In this document: positions 1-9,972 of the stretch, one piece after another
Layout of the letters: the number at the start of each line of letters is the position of its first letter
Position numbering within the stretch: the stretch's first letter is position 1
Origin: Micromonospora sp. WMMD1082
GTDB taxonomy: Bacteria; Actinomycetota; Actinomycetes; Mycobacteriales; Micromonosporaceae
Length of the DNA stretch: 64,000 bases
Assembly: GCF_029626175.1 (NCBI RefSeq)
Contig: NZ_JARUBM010000002.1
Location: forward strand, 62,001-126,000
Direction of reading: 5' to 3'
The notes under the pieces: model-generated
What the model was told of the DNA's origin: nothing
Seen by the model: the letters and a program-made list of their open reading frames with translations, nothing else
Database searches by the model: none
Position numbers and translations under genes: made by a program

Positions 1-1904
1 GGGTCGGCGTCGAGCCGGGAGATCCAGCCGGTGACGTCGCGGGCCACGTCCTGGGCGGTCAGGCCGAGGTCGGCCAGGATCTGGGTGCGGGAGCCGTGCG
101 GGTGCCAGCCGGCCGGCACACCGATGTCGCGCAGCGGCACCTGGACACCGGCGTCCCGCATGGCCTGGGCGAGGGCGTCGCCGACCCCGCCGGTCCGGAC
201 GCCGTCCTCGACGGTGACCACGAGCCGGTGCGCGGCGGCCAGCTCGACCAGCTCCGCCGGGACCGGGCGGACCCAGCGCGGGTCGACCACGGTCACCCCG
301 TAACCCTGCTCGGCGACCCGGGCCGCGACCTCGGTGCCCAGCTTGCCGAAGGCGCCGACCGCGACCAGCAGCACGTCGGTACGCGCCGGGGCGACCAGCA
401 CGTCCACGGTGCCCACCCGGCGCACGGCGGGCAGGTCGGCGACGACCGCACCGGTCGGGAAGCGGACGACGGTCGGGCCGTCGTCGACGGCGACCGCCTC
501 GCGCAGCTCCTCGCGGAGGGTGGTGGCGTCGCGGGGCGCGGCGATCCGCAGGCCGGGCACCACGCCGAAGACCGACATGTCCCAGATGCCGTAGTGGCTC
601 GGCCCGTCGGGGCCGGTGATGCCGGCCCGGTCCAGCACGAAGGTGACCGGCAGCTTGTGCATCGCCACGTCCAGCAGGACCTGGTCGAAGGCCCGGTTGA
701 GGAAGGTCGCGTAGACCGCCACCACCGGGTGCAGGCCGCCGAGCGCCAGGCCGGCCGCCGAGGTGGCCGCGTGCTGCTCGGCGATGCCCACGTCGTACGT
801 GCGCTCCGGGTACTTGCGGGCCAGCTTCGCGATGCCGGTCGGCTCGGCCATCGCGGCGGTGATGCCGACCACGTCGGGCCGCTCGTCGGCGATCGCGACC
901 AGCTCGTCGGCGAAGACGTTGGTCCACTTCACCGACGGCGCGGCGATGGACTTGCCGGTGATGATGTCGAAGGCGCCCGGGCCGTGGAAGCAGTCCGCCT
1001 CGTCCTCCTCGGCGGGGCGGTAGCCGTAGCCCTTGCGGGTGACCGCGTGCACGATCACCGGGCCGCCGAAGTTCTTCGCCGCCCGCAGTGCCACCTCGAC
1101 GGCGGCGACGTCGTGCCCGTCCACCGGGCCGACGTACTTGATGCCGAGGTCCTCGAACATCGCCTGCGGGGCAACGGCGTCCTTGATGCCCTTCTTGACC
1201 GCGTGCAGCACCTCGTACATCGGCTTGCCGACCAGCGGGGTCGAGCCGAGGGCGTCCTTCACGGCGTCGAGCACCTTCTCGTAGCCGGGGTTCAGCCGCA
1301 GCGTCGAGAGGTGGTCGGCGAGGCCGCCGATCGTCGGCGCGTACGACCGGCCGTTGTCGTTGACCACGATGACCAGGGGGTTGCCGGTGGCGGCGATGTT
1401 GTTCAGCGCCTCCCAGCACATGCCGCCGGTCAGCGCCCCGTCGCCGACCACGGCCACCACGCTGCGCGACTCGCCCCGCAGCGCGTACGCCTTGGCCAGC
1501 CCGTCGGCGTAGGACAGGGCGGTCGAGGCGTGCGAGTTCTCGATGATGTCGTGTTCGCTCTCGGCCTGGTTGGGGTAGCCGGAGAGCCCACCGCGCTGTT
1601 TCAGCTGGTCGAAGCCCTCCTGTCGACCAGTGATGATCTTGTGAACGTACGCCTGGTGGCCGGTGTCGAAGAGCAGCCGGTCACGGGGAGAGTCGAAGAC
1701 CCGGTGCAGGGCGAGGGTGAGCTCCACCACGCCCAGGTTGGGACCGATGTGCCCGCCGGTACGCGACACCTTGGCGATCAGGAAGTCGCGGATCTCGGCG
1801 GCAAGGATGTCCAGCTCGCTGGCCGACATCCGCTTGACGTCCTGGGGACTCTGCACCGTGGCCAGCAGCCGGCCGTGGTTGGCCGTGTCCTCGTCAACAC
1901 TCAT
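1..1904 (-). CDS. dxs: 1-deoxy-D-xylulose-5-phosphate synthase (3' end cut by window)
   Basis: DXS condenses pyruvate with glyceraldehyde-3-phosphate in a thiamine-diphosphate-dependent reaction, the first step of the cytoplasmic MEP isoprenoid pathway. The frame is open from the ATG at 1904 to the window edge, giving 634 codons; the family is about 640 residues, so only the last few are missing. The thiamine-binding GDG is near residue 154 ([16 protein letters not shown]). An early GHQAYVHKI and a central [15 protein letters not shown], typical of the pyrimidine domain, are also present. It is transcribed away from anmK, 71 bp upstream on the same strand. Identity is not in doubt. Confidence 0.95.
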   Translation of the reverse strand, partial: MSVDEDTANHGRLLATVQSPQDVKRMSASELDILAAEIRDFLIAKVSRTGGHIGPNLGVVELTLALHRVFDSPRDRLLFDTGHQAYVHKIITGRQEGFDQLKQRGGLSGYPNQAESEHDIIENSHASTALSYADGLAKAYALRGESRSVVAVVGDGALTGGMCWEALNNIAATGNPLVIVVNDNGRSYAPTIGGLADHLSTLRLNPGYEKVLDAVKDALGSTPLVGKPMYEVLHAVKKGIKDAVAPQAMFEDLGIKYVGPVDGHDVAAVEVALRAAKNFGGPVIVHAVTRKGYGYRPAEEDEADCFHGPGAFDIITGKSIAAPSVKWTNVFADELVAIADERPDVVGITAAMAEPTGIAKLARKYPERTYDVGIAEQHAATSAAGLALGGLHPVVAVYATFLNRAFDQVLLDVAMHKLPVTFVLDRAGITGPDGPSHYGIWDMSVFGVVPGLRIAAPRDATTLREELREAVAVDDGPTVVRFPTGAVVADLPAVRRVGTVDVLVAPARTDVLLVAVGAFGKLGTEVAARVAEQGYGVTVVDPRWVRPVPAELVELAAAHRLVVTVEDGVRTGGVGDALAQAMRDAGVQVPLRDIGVPAGWHPHGSRTQILADLGLTAQDVARDVTGWISRLDAD

Positions 1905-1975
1905 GACCGCAGAGTCTATCGGCCCGCGCGCGGCATGCAGCCCAGGCCGCCGAGCCGCGACGGCTGACCGCCAGG

Positions 1976-3163
1976 TCAGTCCCGCACCCGTAGCCGGCGT
2001 GGCGACACGCCCGCCACGCCGCCGCCGGCCGATCCGTGACCGGCCCGGTGCGGTGGCCCGGCGGGCGTCCAGGAGCCGAGCACCGCCGCGCGGGCGGCAC
2101 CGGTCACCGACGGCAGCGACCCCGGCAGCCCGTGCCAGGACAGCCAGCCCAGCAGCGCGAACGCGTACGCCTCCTTCGCCTGTGCCGGGATGCCCAGCTC
2201 GTCGGTGGTCCGCAGCCGCCAACGCCCGGCACCGAGCGCGGCCAACCGCCGCCACAGGCTCCGGTTGCGTACCCCACCACCGGCGGCGACCACCTCCGCC
2301 ACCCGGTGCCGGTCGCAGGCCTCGGCCACCACCCGGGCGGTCAGCTCGGTCAGCGTGGCGAACACGTCGTCGACCGGCACCGGCGCACCGAGTGCGGCCA
2401 ACCGCTCGTCGAGGTACCGCCCGTGGAACAGCTCCTTGCCGGTCGACTTCGGCGCCGGCGCGGCGTAGTACGGCTCGGCGAGCAGCCCGGCCAGCAGGGC
2501 GGGATGCACCCGGCCGGCCGCCGCGCGGGCACCGTCGCGGTCGCAGGGTGCGTCCAGGAAGCGCCGGGCCGCGGCGTCGAGCAGGGCGTTGGCCGGGCCC
2601 ACGTCGTACCCGAGCACCGGTGCCCCGGCCGCGACCACGGTGAGGTTGGCGATGCCGCCCAGGTTCAGCGCCGCGCGCGGCGCCTCGTCGCCGGCCAGCA
2701 GCAGGGCGTCGAAGGCCGGGACCAGTGGCGCGCCCTGCCCGCCGGCGGCAACGTCCGCCGAGCGCAGGTCACCGAGCACCGGTACGCCCACCCGGGCCGC
2801 CACCCGGGCCACCGCGCCCAGTTGCAGGGTGCCCCGGACCCGCCCCTCCTCGACCCAGTGGAAGACGGTCTGCCCGGGCGAGACGACGGCGTCGACGCGG
2901 CCACCGGCCAGCTCCACGCCGACCGCCGCGGCGTCGGCGAAGACCTCGCCCAACCGGTTGTCGAGGCGGCACACCGCCCCGATCGTGGTGGCCGCCGGCG
3001 GCAGCACCGACCCGATCGCGGCGCGCAGCTCCCGGTCGTGGTCGAGGCCACGGTGACCGAGCGGGCGCAGCCACAGCGTGTCACCGTCGGCGGTGAACTC
3101 GGCCGCCACCACGTCCACCCCGTCGTACGAGGTGCCCGACATCAGCCCGACGATCTTCACCAC
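1976..3163 (-). CDS. anmK: anhydro-N-acetylmuramic acid kinase
   Basis: AnmK hydrolyses and phosphorylates 1,6-anhydro-MurNAc released during peptidoglycan turnover, giving MurNAc-6-phosphate for recycling. The 395-residue product starts with the family signature [10 protein letters not shown] (residues 8-17). It also has GGQGAPLVP (141-149), NLGGIANLT (167-175) and the ATPase-type GGGVRN near the C-terminus. The last 30 or so residues (Gly/Arg-rich) extend past the catalytic fold and look unconserved. The stop lies 71 bp before dxs on the same strand. The upstream neighbour is an RNA methyltransferase only 6 bp away, so the three genes may share a transcript. Confidence 0.92.
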   Translation of the reverse strand: MVKIVGLMSGTSYDGVDVVAAEFTADGDTLWLRPLGHRGLDHDRELRAAIGSVLPPAATTIGAVCRLDNRLGEVFADAAAVGVELAGGRVDAVVSPGQTVFHWVEEGRVRGTLQLGAVARVAARVGVPVLGDLRSADVAAGGQGAPLVPAFDALLLAGDEAPRAALNLGGIANLTVVAAGAPVLGYDVGPANALLDAAARRFLDAPCDRDGARAAAGRVHPALLAGLLAEPYYAAPAPKSTGKELFHGRYLDERLAALGAPVPVDDVFATLTELTARVVAEACDRHRVAEVVAAGGGVRNRSLWRRLAALGAGRWRLRTTDELGIPAQAKEAYAFALLGWLSWHGLPGSLPSVTGAARAAVLGSWTPAGPPHRAGHGSAGGGVAGVSPRRLRVRD

Positions 3164-3169
3164 GCCAGG

Positions 3170-4399
3170 CTAGTGCGTCTCGGGCAGCAGCAATCCGACC
3201 AGCTCCACGTGCTGGGTCATCGGGAACAGGTCGTACCCGCGCAGCGCCGCCAGCCGCCAGCCCAGGCCGGCGAAGACCCGCAGGTCCCGGGCGAACGCGG
3301 CGGGGTCGCAGGCCACGTACGCCACCGCGCGCGGCCCGGCCGCGACCACGTCGCGCACCACCCGCGCACCGGCCCCGGACCGGGGCGGGTCGAGCACCAC
3401 CACGTCGACCGGTCCGGTGACCCGGCGCCGGGCCAGCGCGGTCTCCACCCGGGCCGCCACCACCTCGACGGCGGGCAGGTCGCGCAGGTTCTCCCGGGCC
3501 GCCGTGACGCCGTCACCGGCCGCCTCGACCAGGGTGACCCTGCCCTCCTCGCCGACCCGGCCGGCCAGCGCGGCGGCGAACAGCCCGGCCCCGCCGTACA
3601 GGTCCCAGGCGGTCTCCCCGGGCCGGGGCTCGGTCAGCTCCAGGACCGCGTCGACCAGGACGTCCGCGGCGGCGGGGTGGACCTGCCAGAAGGACGAGGT
3701 GGGCAGCGCCCACTCCCGGCCGACGGCCCGCTCCCGGATCCGCTCCGGGCCGCTCACCCGACGGCCCCGGCCGGCCGCCACCGCGGTCACCGCCACGTCC
3801 CCGCCGGTGGAGGCGACCGTCTCCACCGCCTCGGCCTCCGGCCAGCTCGCCCCGGCCGAGGTGAGCACCGGCAGATCCTGGATGGCCGGGTGGGCGATCA
3901 GGCACCGGTCGACCGGGACCACCTCGTGCGAACGGTGCTTGAGCAACCCGGCCCGGCCCGCCGCGTCCACCGCGTAGCGGACCCGGGAGCGCCAGCCGAG
4001 CGGTCCGCCCGGCAGCGGCGCCACCCCGACGCCCAGCGCGTCGCACTGGGCCTCGTTCAGGCCGCCGAGGCGGGTGAGCTGCTCGCGGACGACCGCGGTC
4101 TTCCAGCGCAGCTGGGCCTCCGGCGCGACATGCTGCAGGTCGCAGCCGCCGCATCGACCCGGCCGGGCGTACGGGCAGGGTGGGGTGACCCGATCCGGTG
4201 CCGCCTCCAGCACGGTGACCGCGTCGGCCCGCACGAAGCCCCGGTGCACCTCGGTCACCTCGGCCAGCACCCGCTCGCCGGGCAGGGCGTGCCGGACGAA
4301 CACCACCTGACCGTCCACCCGGGCCACGCAGTGCCCGCCCGGTGCGACCGCCGCCACGGTCAGCTCGACCCGCTCGGCCTCTTCCAATCCGCCGCTCAT
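3170..4399 (-). CDS. TrmA/RumA-family RNA (uracil-5-)-methyltransferase with TRAM domain
   Basis: This is probably an S-adenosylmethionine-dependent methyltransferase acting on uridine C5 of tRNA or rRNA. An N-terminal TRAM RNA-binding domain (about residues 8-65) is followed by the 4Fe-4S ligand pattern CPYARPGRCGGCDLQH (about 74-89). A Rossmann methyltransferase domain then has DLYGGAGLFAAAL and LDPPRSGAG, and the catalytic-cysteine motif YVACDPAAFARDL comes near the end. The target (tRNA U54 or an rRNA U) cannot be read from the sequence. Its ATG overlaps the stop of the upstream transporter by 4 nt (ATGA), so the two are translationally coupled, as in the M. tuberculosis Rv2689c/Rv2690c pair. 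Confidence 0.88.
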   Translation of the reverse strand: MSGGLEEAERVELTVAAVAPGGHCVARVDGQVVFVRHALPGERVLAEVTEVHRGFVRADAVTVLEAAPDRVTPPCPYARPGRCGGCDLQHVAPEAQLRWKTAVVREQLTRLGGLNEAQCDALGVGVAPLPGGPLGWRSRVRYAVDAAGRAGLLKHRSHEVVPVDRCLIAHPAIQDLPVLTSAGASWPEAEAVETVASTGGDVAVTAVAAGRGRRVSGPERIRERAVGREWALPTSSFWQVHPAAADVLVDAVLELTEPRPGETAWDLYGGAGLFAAALAGRVGEEGRVTLVEAAGDGVTAARENLRDLPAVEVVAARVETALARRRVTGPVDVVVLDPPRSGAGARVVRDVVAAGPRAVAYVACDPAAFARDLRVFAGLGWRLAALRGYDLFPMTQHVELVGLLLPETH

Positions 4400-6468
4400 C
4401 GCTGCTCCCCGGCCGACGGTGGGCTATCGCCCGGAGCGGGGGCCGTGGGCGGAACGGCCGGCGGCAGGGCGCTGCGCGGCGCCACCCGGGGGCCCCGGAC
4501 CGGTCCCCGGCTCAGCGTGGCGTCCATCCGGTCGAGGTCCTTGCCGGCCGTGGAGGCGAGCTGCCACGGCACGCTGGTCACCATCACCCCCGGCTCGAAC
4601 AGCAGGCGGCCCTTCAGCCGCAGCGCGCTCTGGTTGTGCAGCAGGTTCTCCCACCAGCGCCCGACGACGTACTCGGGGATGAAGACGGTGACCACGTCGC
4701 GCGGCGCGTCCCGGCGGACGCCCGCCACGTAGTCCAGGATCGGGCGGGTGATCTCCCGGTACGGCGAGTCGATCACGGTCAGCGGGATGGGCACGTCCCG
4801 GCGCTCCCAGTCGGCCTGCAACTGCCGGGTGTCGTGATCGTCGACGTTGACGGTCACCGCGGTGAGGGTGTCCGGCCGGGTGGCCTGGGCGTACGCCACC
4901 GCCCGCAGGGTCGGTTGGTGCAGCTTGCTGACCAGCACGACCGCGTGGTTGCGGGCCGGCAGCACCGGCCGGCCGTCGTCCGGGGCCAGCTCGACGGCCA
5001 CCCGGTCGTAGTGCCGGCGGATGGCCAGCATCAGCACGTAGATCAGGCCCATCGCGGCGATGGCGATCCAGGCGCCGAGCAGGAACTTGGTGACCAGCAC
5101 GATGACCAGCACCGCGCCGGTCATCGCCATGCCGAAGGCGTTGATCGCCCGGGAGCGGACCATCCGGCGGCGCAGCTGCGGATCCCGCTCGGTACGCAGC
5201 AGCCGGTTCCAGTGCCGGATCATCCCCGCCTGGGAGAGGGTGAACGAGACGAAGACGCCCACGATGTAGAGCTGGATGAGCTTGGTCACCTCGGCCTGGA
5301 AGCCGACGATCAGCACGATCGCGAAGGCGGCCAGGAAGAGGATGCCGTTGGAGAAGGCGAGCCGGTCGCCACGGGTGTGCAGTTGCCGGGGCAGGTAGCG
5401 ATCCTGGGCGAGGATCGAGCCGAGGACCGGGAAGCCGGTGAAGGCCGTGTTGGCCGCCACGAACAGGATCACGGCGGTCACCCCGACGACCAGGAACAGC
5501 AGCACCGAACCGGAGCCGAAGATGGTCTCGCCGAGTTGGGCGACGACGGTCTTCTGCACGTACCCGTCGGGACCGGCGACGATCTGCAGGCCCGGGTCCT
5601 CGACGAACTGCAACCCGGTGAGCCGGGCCAGCCAGATGATGCCGATCAGCATGGTCACCGAGACCACACCGAGCATCAGCAGGGTGGTGGCGGCGTTGCG
5701 GCTCTTCGGCGCCTGGAACGCCGGCACTCCGTTGGAGATCGCCTCCACACCGGTCAGCGCGGCGCAACCGGAGGAGAAGCTACGCAGCAGCAGGAACGCC
5801 ATCGCCCACCCGGTGGTGTCGTGCCACTCGGCCGCGATGACCAGGCCGGCGCTGGGTGCCCGCAGCTCCTCACCGAGCACCACGATCCGGACCAGCCCGG
5901 TGACGATCATGCCGATGACCACGATCATGAAGCCGTAGGTGGGGATGGCGAACGCGCTGCCCGCCTCCTTGAGCCCGCGCAGGTTGACCGCGGTCAGCAG
6001 GACCACGGCGGTGACCGCGATGAGCACCTTGTGGGTCGCCACGAAGGGGATCACCGAGCCGAGGTTGGCCACCCCGGAGGAGACCGACACCGCGACCGTC
6101 AGCACATAGTCGACCAGCAACGCGCTGGCCACCCCGACCCCGGCGCGCGGGCCGAGGTTCACCGTGGCCACCTCGTAGTCGCCGCCGCCGGAGGGGTAGG
6201 CGTGCACGTTCTGCCGGTAGCTGGCCACCACGGTCAGCATCACCACGACGACACCGAGGGCGACCCACGGCGAGAAGACGAAGGCCGAGGCGCCCGCGAT
6301 GGAGAGCATCAGCAGGATCTCGTCCGGCGCGTACGCCACGCTGGACAGCGCGTCCGAGGCGAAGACGGGCAGCGCGATGCGCTTCGGCAGCAGGGTGTGC
6401 TTGAGCCGGTCTGACCGGAACGGTCGGCCGACGAGCAGCCGCTTCAGCAGGGAGGTGGATCGGGCCAC
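4396..6468 (-). CDS. APC-superfamily permease, KimA (YdaO)-like potassium importer
   Basis: A polytopic membrane protein of about 690 residues with about 12 hydrophobic segments and a soluble C-terminal domain of about 190 residues. The N-terminal stretch ALPVFASDALSSVAYAPDEI (conserved SSVAY core) matches the pattern of Bacillus KimA, a proton-coupled potassium importer regulated by c-di-AMP, rather than ordinary amino-acid permeases; this assignment is by motif memory. Divergent TrkA/RCK genes next door support a potassium role. The start is uncertain: a GTG at 6468 or a TTG at 6477, neither with a clear ribosome site. The Pro-rich C-terminal tail after about residue 660 looks disordered. 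Confidence 0.82.
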   Translation of the reverse strand: MARSTSLLKRLLVGRPFRSDRLKHTLLPKRIALPVFASDALSSVAYAPDEILLMLSIAGASAFVFSPWVALGVVVVMLTVVASYRQNVHAYPSGGGDYEVATVNLGPRAGVGVASALLVDYVLTVAVSVSSGVANLGSVIPFVATHKVLIAVTAVVLLTAVNLRGLKEAGSAFAIPTYGFMIVVIGMIVTGLVRIVVLGEELRAPSAGLVIAAEWHDTTGWAMAFLLLRSFSSGCAALTGVEAISNGVPAFQAPKSRNAATTLLMLGVVSVTMLIGIIWLARLTGLQFVEDPGLQIVAGPDGYVQKTVVAQLGETIFGSGSVLLFLVVGVTAVILFVAANTAFTGFPVLGSILAQDRYLPRQLHTRGDRLAFSNGILFLAAFAIVLIVGFQAEVTKLIQLYIVGVFVSFTLSQAGMIRHWNRLLRTERDPQLRRRMVRSRAINAFGMAMTGAVLVIVLVTKFLLGAWIAIAAMGLIYVLMLAIRRHYDRVAVELAPDDGRPVLPARNHAVVLVSKLHQPTLRAVAYAQATRPDTLTAVTVNVDDHDTRQLQADWERRDVPIPLTVIDSPYREITRPILDYVAGVRRDAPRDVVTVFIPEYVVGRWWENLLHNQSALRLKGRLLFEPGVMVTSVPWQLASTAGKDLDRMDATLSRGPVRGPRVAPRSALPPAVPPTAPAPGDSPPSAGEQR

Positions 6469-6617
6469 AACCGTCAAGCGTACGGCCGCCGCCGGTGTCC
6501 GTGCGGGGTGGTCGGCCGCAGTCGGTCGCGGCGCCGGAGTACCGTCGGTCCCCGCCCGTGGCCCCGACGTGGCAGGCTCGCAGTCGAGGCGCAGCGGTAC
6601 GCACCGTGGGAGGCAGC

Positions 6618-7280
6618 GTGCATGTCGTGATCATGGGGTGTGGCCGGGTCGGCTCGACCCTGGCCCACCGCCTGGAGGCCGGTGGGCACTCGGTGGCGGT
6701 CATCGACCAGGACGCCGAGTCCTTCCGCCGGCTGGGGGACGACTTCACCGGCATCACGGTCACCGGTGTCGGCTTCGACGGCGACGTGCTCCGCCAGGCC
6801 GGCATCGAGCGGGCGGACGCCTTCGCCGCCGTCTCCAGCGGCGACAACTCCAACATCATCTCGGCGCGGCTGGCCCGCGAGACGTTCGGCGTGCCCCGGG
6901 TGGCGGCCCGCATCTACGACCAGCGTCGCGCGCAGGTCTACGAACGCCTGGGCATCCCCACCGTGGCCACCGTCCGGTGGACGGCCGACCGGATGCTGCG
7001 GCACCTGCTGCCGGAGGGCAACGTAGAGATCTTCCGCGACCCGACCAGTACCGTCTCGATCATCGAGGTGCCGGTGCACAAGGACTGGATCGGCCGCCCG
7101 GTGCGGGCGCTGGAGGAGGTGACCGGCGCCCGGGTGGCGTACCTGATCCGCTTCGGCATCGGCACCCTGCCCACCGCCTCCAGCGTGGTGCAGGAGGGCG
7201 ACCAGGTCTTCATGCTGGTCACCGACGACATGGTGGCGACGGTCACGTCGCTGGCGGCGGCGCCGGAAAGAGGTCAGTGA
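6618..7280 (+). CDS. ceoB: TrkA-type potassium regulatory protein (first of pair)
   Basis: A soluble RCK protein of 220 residues that binds NAD(H) or nucleotide and gates a membrane potassium transporter. The N-terminal Rossmann domain has the dinucleotide motif GCGRVG at residues 6-11, followed by the acidic residue of IDQD. The C-terminal 80 residues form the TrkA-C domain. The GTG start at 6618 is chosen because a GGGAGG site ends 4 nt before it; the frame stays open upstream, but that part has no conserved residues. It overlaps or abuts the second TrkA gene, and the divergent KimA-like transporter is a plausible client. Matches M. tuberculosis ceoB by synteny. Confidence 0.88.
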   Translation: MHVVIMGCGRVGSTLAHRLEAGGHSVAVIDQDAESFRRLGDDFTGITVTGVGFDGDVLRQAGIERADAFAAVSSGDNSNIISARLARETFGVPRVAARIYDQRRAQVYERLGIPTVATVRWTADRMLRHLLPEGNVEIFRDPTSTVSIIEVPVHKDWIGRPVRALEEVTGARVAYLIRFGIGTLPTASSVVQEGDQVFMLVTDDMVATVTSLAAAPERGQ

Positions 7281-7282
7281 TC

Positions 7283-7972
7283 ATGCGGGTCGCCATCGCC
7301 GGTGCCGGCAACGTGGGCCGCTCGATCGCCCAGGAGTTGATCGAGAACGGCCACCAGGTGATGCTCATCGAACGGCAGCCGCGGATGCTGCGGCCCGACC
7401 GGGTACCGGACGCGCAGTGGGTGCTGGCCGACGCCTGCGAGCTGACCAGCCTGGAGGAGGCCGACCTGGCCGGCTGCGACGTGGTGGTCGCCGCCACCGG
7501 TGACGACAAGGTCAACCTCGTGGTCTCACTGCTCGCCAAGACCGAGTTCGCGGTCCCCCGGGTGGTCGCCCGGGTCAACCGGGCCGAGAACGAGTGGCTC
7601 TTCACCGAGCAGTGGGGCGTGGACGTGGCGGTCAGCACGCCACGGGTGATGGCCGCACTCGTCGAGGAGGCGGTGACGGTGGGCGATCTGGTCCGCCTGA
7701 TGACCTTCCGGCAGAGCGAGGCCAACCTGGTCGAGATCACGTTGCCGCCGACCGCGCCGCACGTCGGGCACCCACTGCGCGCGGTGCCACTGCCCCGGGA
7801 CGCCGCGCTGGTGGCGATCCTGCGCGGCAAGCGGGTGCTGGTGCCCGGCCCGGACGACCCGATCGAGGCCGGCGACGAGTTGATCTTCGTCTGCACCGCC
7901 GAGATGGAGGACGCCGTACGGGCGGTGGTGCTCGGCCCGGACAGCGTCGACCGCACCCGCGAGTCGCGCTGA
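7283..7972 (+). CDS. ceoC: TrkA-type potassium regulatory protein (second of pair)
   Basis: The second RCK subunit, 229 residues, with the Rossmann motif GAGNVG at residues 8-13 and a TrkA-C domain in the last 80 residues (DELIFVCTAEMED near the end). The ATG at 7283 has an AAAGAGG site 9 nt upstream; a GTG at 7277 overlapping the ceoB stop is an alternative. The tight arrangement suggests a heteromeric CeoB-CeoC gating ring. No TrkH/KtrB-type channel subunit lies in the window. Confidence 0.88.
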   Translation: MRVAIAGAGNVGRSIAQELIENGHQVMLIERQPRMLRPDRVPDAQWVLADACELTSLEEADLAGCDVVVAATGDDKVNLVVSLLAKTEFAVPRVVARVNRAENEWLFTEQWGVDVAVSTPRVMAALVEEAVTVGDLVRLMTFRQSEANLVEITLPPTAPHVGHPLRAVPLPRDAALVAILRGKRVLVPGPDDPIEAGDELIFVCTAEMEDAVRAVVLGPDSVDRTRESR

Positions 7973-8007
7973 GCGGACCGTGGGGCCGGCGGAACGTCGG
8001 TGGTGGA

Positions 8008-8730
8008 TCAGCTCGGCAGCGGGTCCGGGCGGCGCTCGCGGGTCACCCGCCGCACCGCCCAGACCGTGATCAGCAACAGCAGCACGTACGGCGGGTAGCC
8101 CAGCACCAGCCGGGCGATCCCGAGCGCGGTCTCCATGTCGGCGGCCGCCGCCTCGTCGCCGAGCTGGTCGAACCGGCGGGCCGCCAGGTAGATCGCGGCC
8201 TGCGCGCCCACCTTGGCCATCCACACCACGCCCCAGAGCACGGTCAACCGGGTGAAGGTGCGGACCAACCGGGGATCGTCGCGCCACTCGGAACTGCCCC
8301 TGGCCACCAGCACCGACCAGATCCAGCCGACCAGCGGCTGCCGGATCGCTGCCGAGATCAACAGGGCCAGGCCGTAGCCGATGCCGTAGAGGATGCCGGG
8401 CAGGTAGAAGTCGCGCGCGTCGCCCGTACGCCAGGCGATGGCGGCGCCGATCGCGATGCCGAACAGCCCGTTGACCGCGTGCCGCACCGGGCGGCGCTGT
8501 GCCAGCCGCAGCCCCCCGATCAGTACCGCGACCGTCACCGAGGCGATCACCGCGGGCCGCAGATCGCCGAGGATGTTGGTGATCACGAAGACCACCACCG
8601 GGATGCTGGACTCGACCAGTCCCCGCCAGCCCCCGAGCTGGTCGGCCATCTGCTCGGCGATGCTCGGCAGCCGCTCCTCGTCCACCGGCCCGATCTCCGG
8701 TTGGGCTGCCGGGTGCTGTCCGGTCGTCAT
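8008..8730 (-). CDS. DUF3159 membrane protein
   Basis: A 240-residue integral membrane protein with four to five hydrophobic segments (for example PVVVFVITNILG, SVTVAVLIGGLRLA, GIGYGLALLISAA, and a long one near the C-terminus). The conserved LFGIAIGAAIAW and FYLPGILYGIGYG stretches are typical of actinobacterial DUF3159. The function is unknown. It converges on ceoC (35-bp gap) and is followed on the same strand by the OB-fold gene 31 bp upstream, as in the M. tuberculosis Rv2691-Rv2694c region. No catalytic motif is visible. Confidence 0.8.
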   Translation of the reverse strand: MTTGQHPAAQPEIGPVDEERLPSIAEQMADQLGGWRGLVESSIPVVVFVITNILGDLRPAVIASVTVAVLIGGLRLAQRRPVRHAVNGLFGIAIGAAIAWRTGDARDFYLPGILYGIGYGLALLISAAIRQPLVGWIWSVLVARGSSEWRDDPRLVRTFTRLTVLWGVVWMAKVGAQAAIYLAARRFDQLGDEAAAADMETALGIARLVLGYPPYVLLLLITVWAVRRVTRERRPDPLPS

Positions 8731-8761
8731 CGCCCGCGTTCCATCCGCAGCGTCCGCAGAG

Positions 8762-9142
8762 TCACTTCGACGGCTCCAGCTCGTAGTACGGGTTATAGAT
8801 CACCTTGCGGTCGTCACGCACCGCGATCCGCCCCTTGGCGGTCAGGTGCCGCCCCGGCTCGATGCCGACGATGTGCCGCCGCCCGAGCCAGACCAGCGTC
8901 ACGACGTCGCTGCCGTCGTAGAGCCCGGCCTCCAGCGCCGGCAGGTTGGTCCGCGGGGTGTAGACCACGGTACGCAGCCGGCCACTGACCGAGACCACCT
9001 GCCCGCGCGCGCACTGCCGCACCGGCATCGCACCGCAGCGGGCGCTCTCCCGTTGCAGCTGCTGCGCCTCGATCTCGGCCTCGCTCGCGGTGAGCCGTCG
9101 CAGCATCCGCCGCAGCGAACCCCGACCCTCGTCGGTGGTCAT
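8762..9142 (-). CDS. OB-fold nucleic-acid-binding domain protein
   Basis: A small basic protein of 126 residues. Residues 50-120 have the beta pattern of an OB-fold (GQVVSVSGRLRTVVYTP ... AGLYDGSDVVTLVWLGRR ... GRHLTAKGRIAV), so single-stranded nucleic acid binding is likely but unproven. The ATG at 9142 begins MTTDEGRGSLRRMLRR; the frame is open further upstream, but that stretch is Arg/Pro-rich and unlike a folded N-terminus. It keeps its place between DUF3159 and DUF3710 in many actinobacteria (Rv2694c in M. tuberculosis). Confidence 0.78.
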   Translation of the reverse strand: MTTDEGRGSLRRMLRRLTASEAEIEAQQLQRESARCGAMPVRQCARGQVVSVSGRLRTVVYTPRTNLPALEAGLYDGSDVVTLVWLGRRHIVGIEPGRHLTAKGRIAVRDDRKVIYNPYYELEPSK

Positions 9143-9306
9143 CAGCTCCGCGTCACCCTCTCCACGCCGGCCGGCTGGCGCCGGAACCCGCCGCCTGCCG
9201 GCGACGCCGGGACGACTCCCGTCAGCGTACGCCCGACGGGGCCGTCTCGGCGCACCGGAACTCGTCCCGGGATGCCGCACGGCGGCGCGAACCTCCCGAT
9301 CGCCGG

Positions 9307-9972
9307 TCAGCGGATGCCGGGCGTCGGCGCGGCGTCCTCCTGGCCGGGCTGCCCCGCCTGCTCGCCCGCCTCGCGGGGCAGCCGTAGCGGCAGCGGCTCA
9401 CGCACCGGCTTGGCCTCCACCCCCCGGTCGACGACCAGCCCGTCCAGGCACCGGGCCAGCGGGCCGGCGGCGGCCGGATCGGTGGCCGCCGTGCCCTGGT
9501 AGACCGCACGGACCATCCACCGCGGCCCGTCCACGCCGACGAACCGCAGGTCGGTCTGGCCGTCCTCGGTACGCACCCGGGCGTGCAGCTCCGTGCCGTA
9601 CTCGCCGGTGGCCTCCTGCGCGACGGCACCGTCGGCGAGCAGCGACTGGCGGATCTCCTCGCGCACCTCGTCCCAGATCCCCTCGGACCGCGGGGCGGCG
9701 AAGACGCCGAGTTGCAGGGCGCTCGGCCCGTGCACCAGCACGACCTGCTGGATCACCCCCTGCTGGTCGGCCTGCACCCGCACCTCGACGTCGGGCACCG
9801 CCGGGATCTGCAGGCTGCCCAGGTCGAGCCGCTGCACCCCGTCCGGCGCCTCGGTGACGTCGTACGGCCCGCCCGCCGGGGCCGGCTCGGCACCCTCGAC
9901 GGTCTCGGGCACGTCGGTGGCCCGCTCGTCACGGGCGTGCCGTCCCGCGGCCCGCTTTCGGGAGAAGATCAC
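9307..9972 (-). CDS. DUF3710 protein
   Basis: A soluble protein of about 221 residues starting VIFSRKR with an acidic, Pro-rich linker to residue 40. The conserved DUF3710 core follows ([12 protein letters not shown] ... [19 protein letters not shown] ... [18 protein letters not shown]). Its biochemical role is unknown. The GTG at 9972 is chosen because GGAGG lies 8 nt upstream and the start overlaps the dut stop as GTGA; an in-frame GTG at 9981 would sit on top of that site. It is translationally coupled to dut, a pairing conserved in actinobacteria (Rv2696c/Rv2697c). Confidence 0.82.
   Translation of the reverse strand: MIFSRKRAAGRHARDERATDVPETVEGAEPAPAGGPYDVTEAPDGVQRLDLGSLQIPAVPDVEVRVQADQQGVIQQVVLVHGPSALQLGVFAAPRSEGIWDEVREEIRQSLLADGAVAQEATGEYGTELHARVRTEDGQTDLRFVGVDGPRWMVRAVYQGTAATDPAAAGPLARCLDGLVVDRGVEAKPVREPLPLRLPREAGEQAGQPGQEDAAPTPGIR

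Noticed and set aside
96..1967. 623-codon open frame on the plus strand opposite dxs
   Set aside because: Antisense shadow caused by high GC; the minus frame encodes unmistakable DXS motifs, while this one is His/Arg/Gly-rich without any family pattern.
2036..4732. 898-codon plus-strand frame across anmK and the methyltransferase
   Set aside because: Spans two well-supported minus-strand genes and their junction; its composition is typical of antisense frames in GC-rich DNA.
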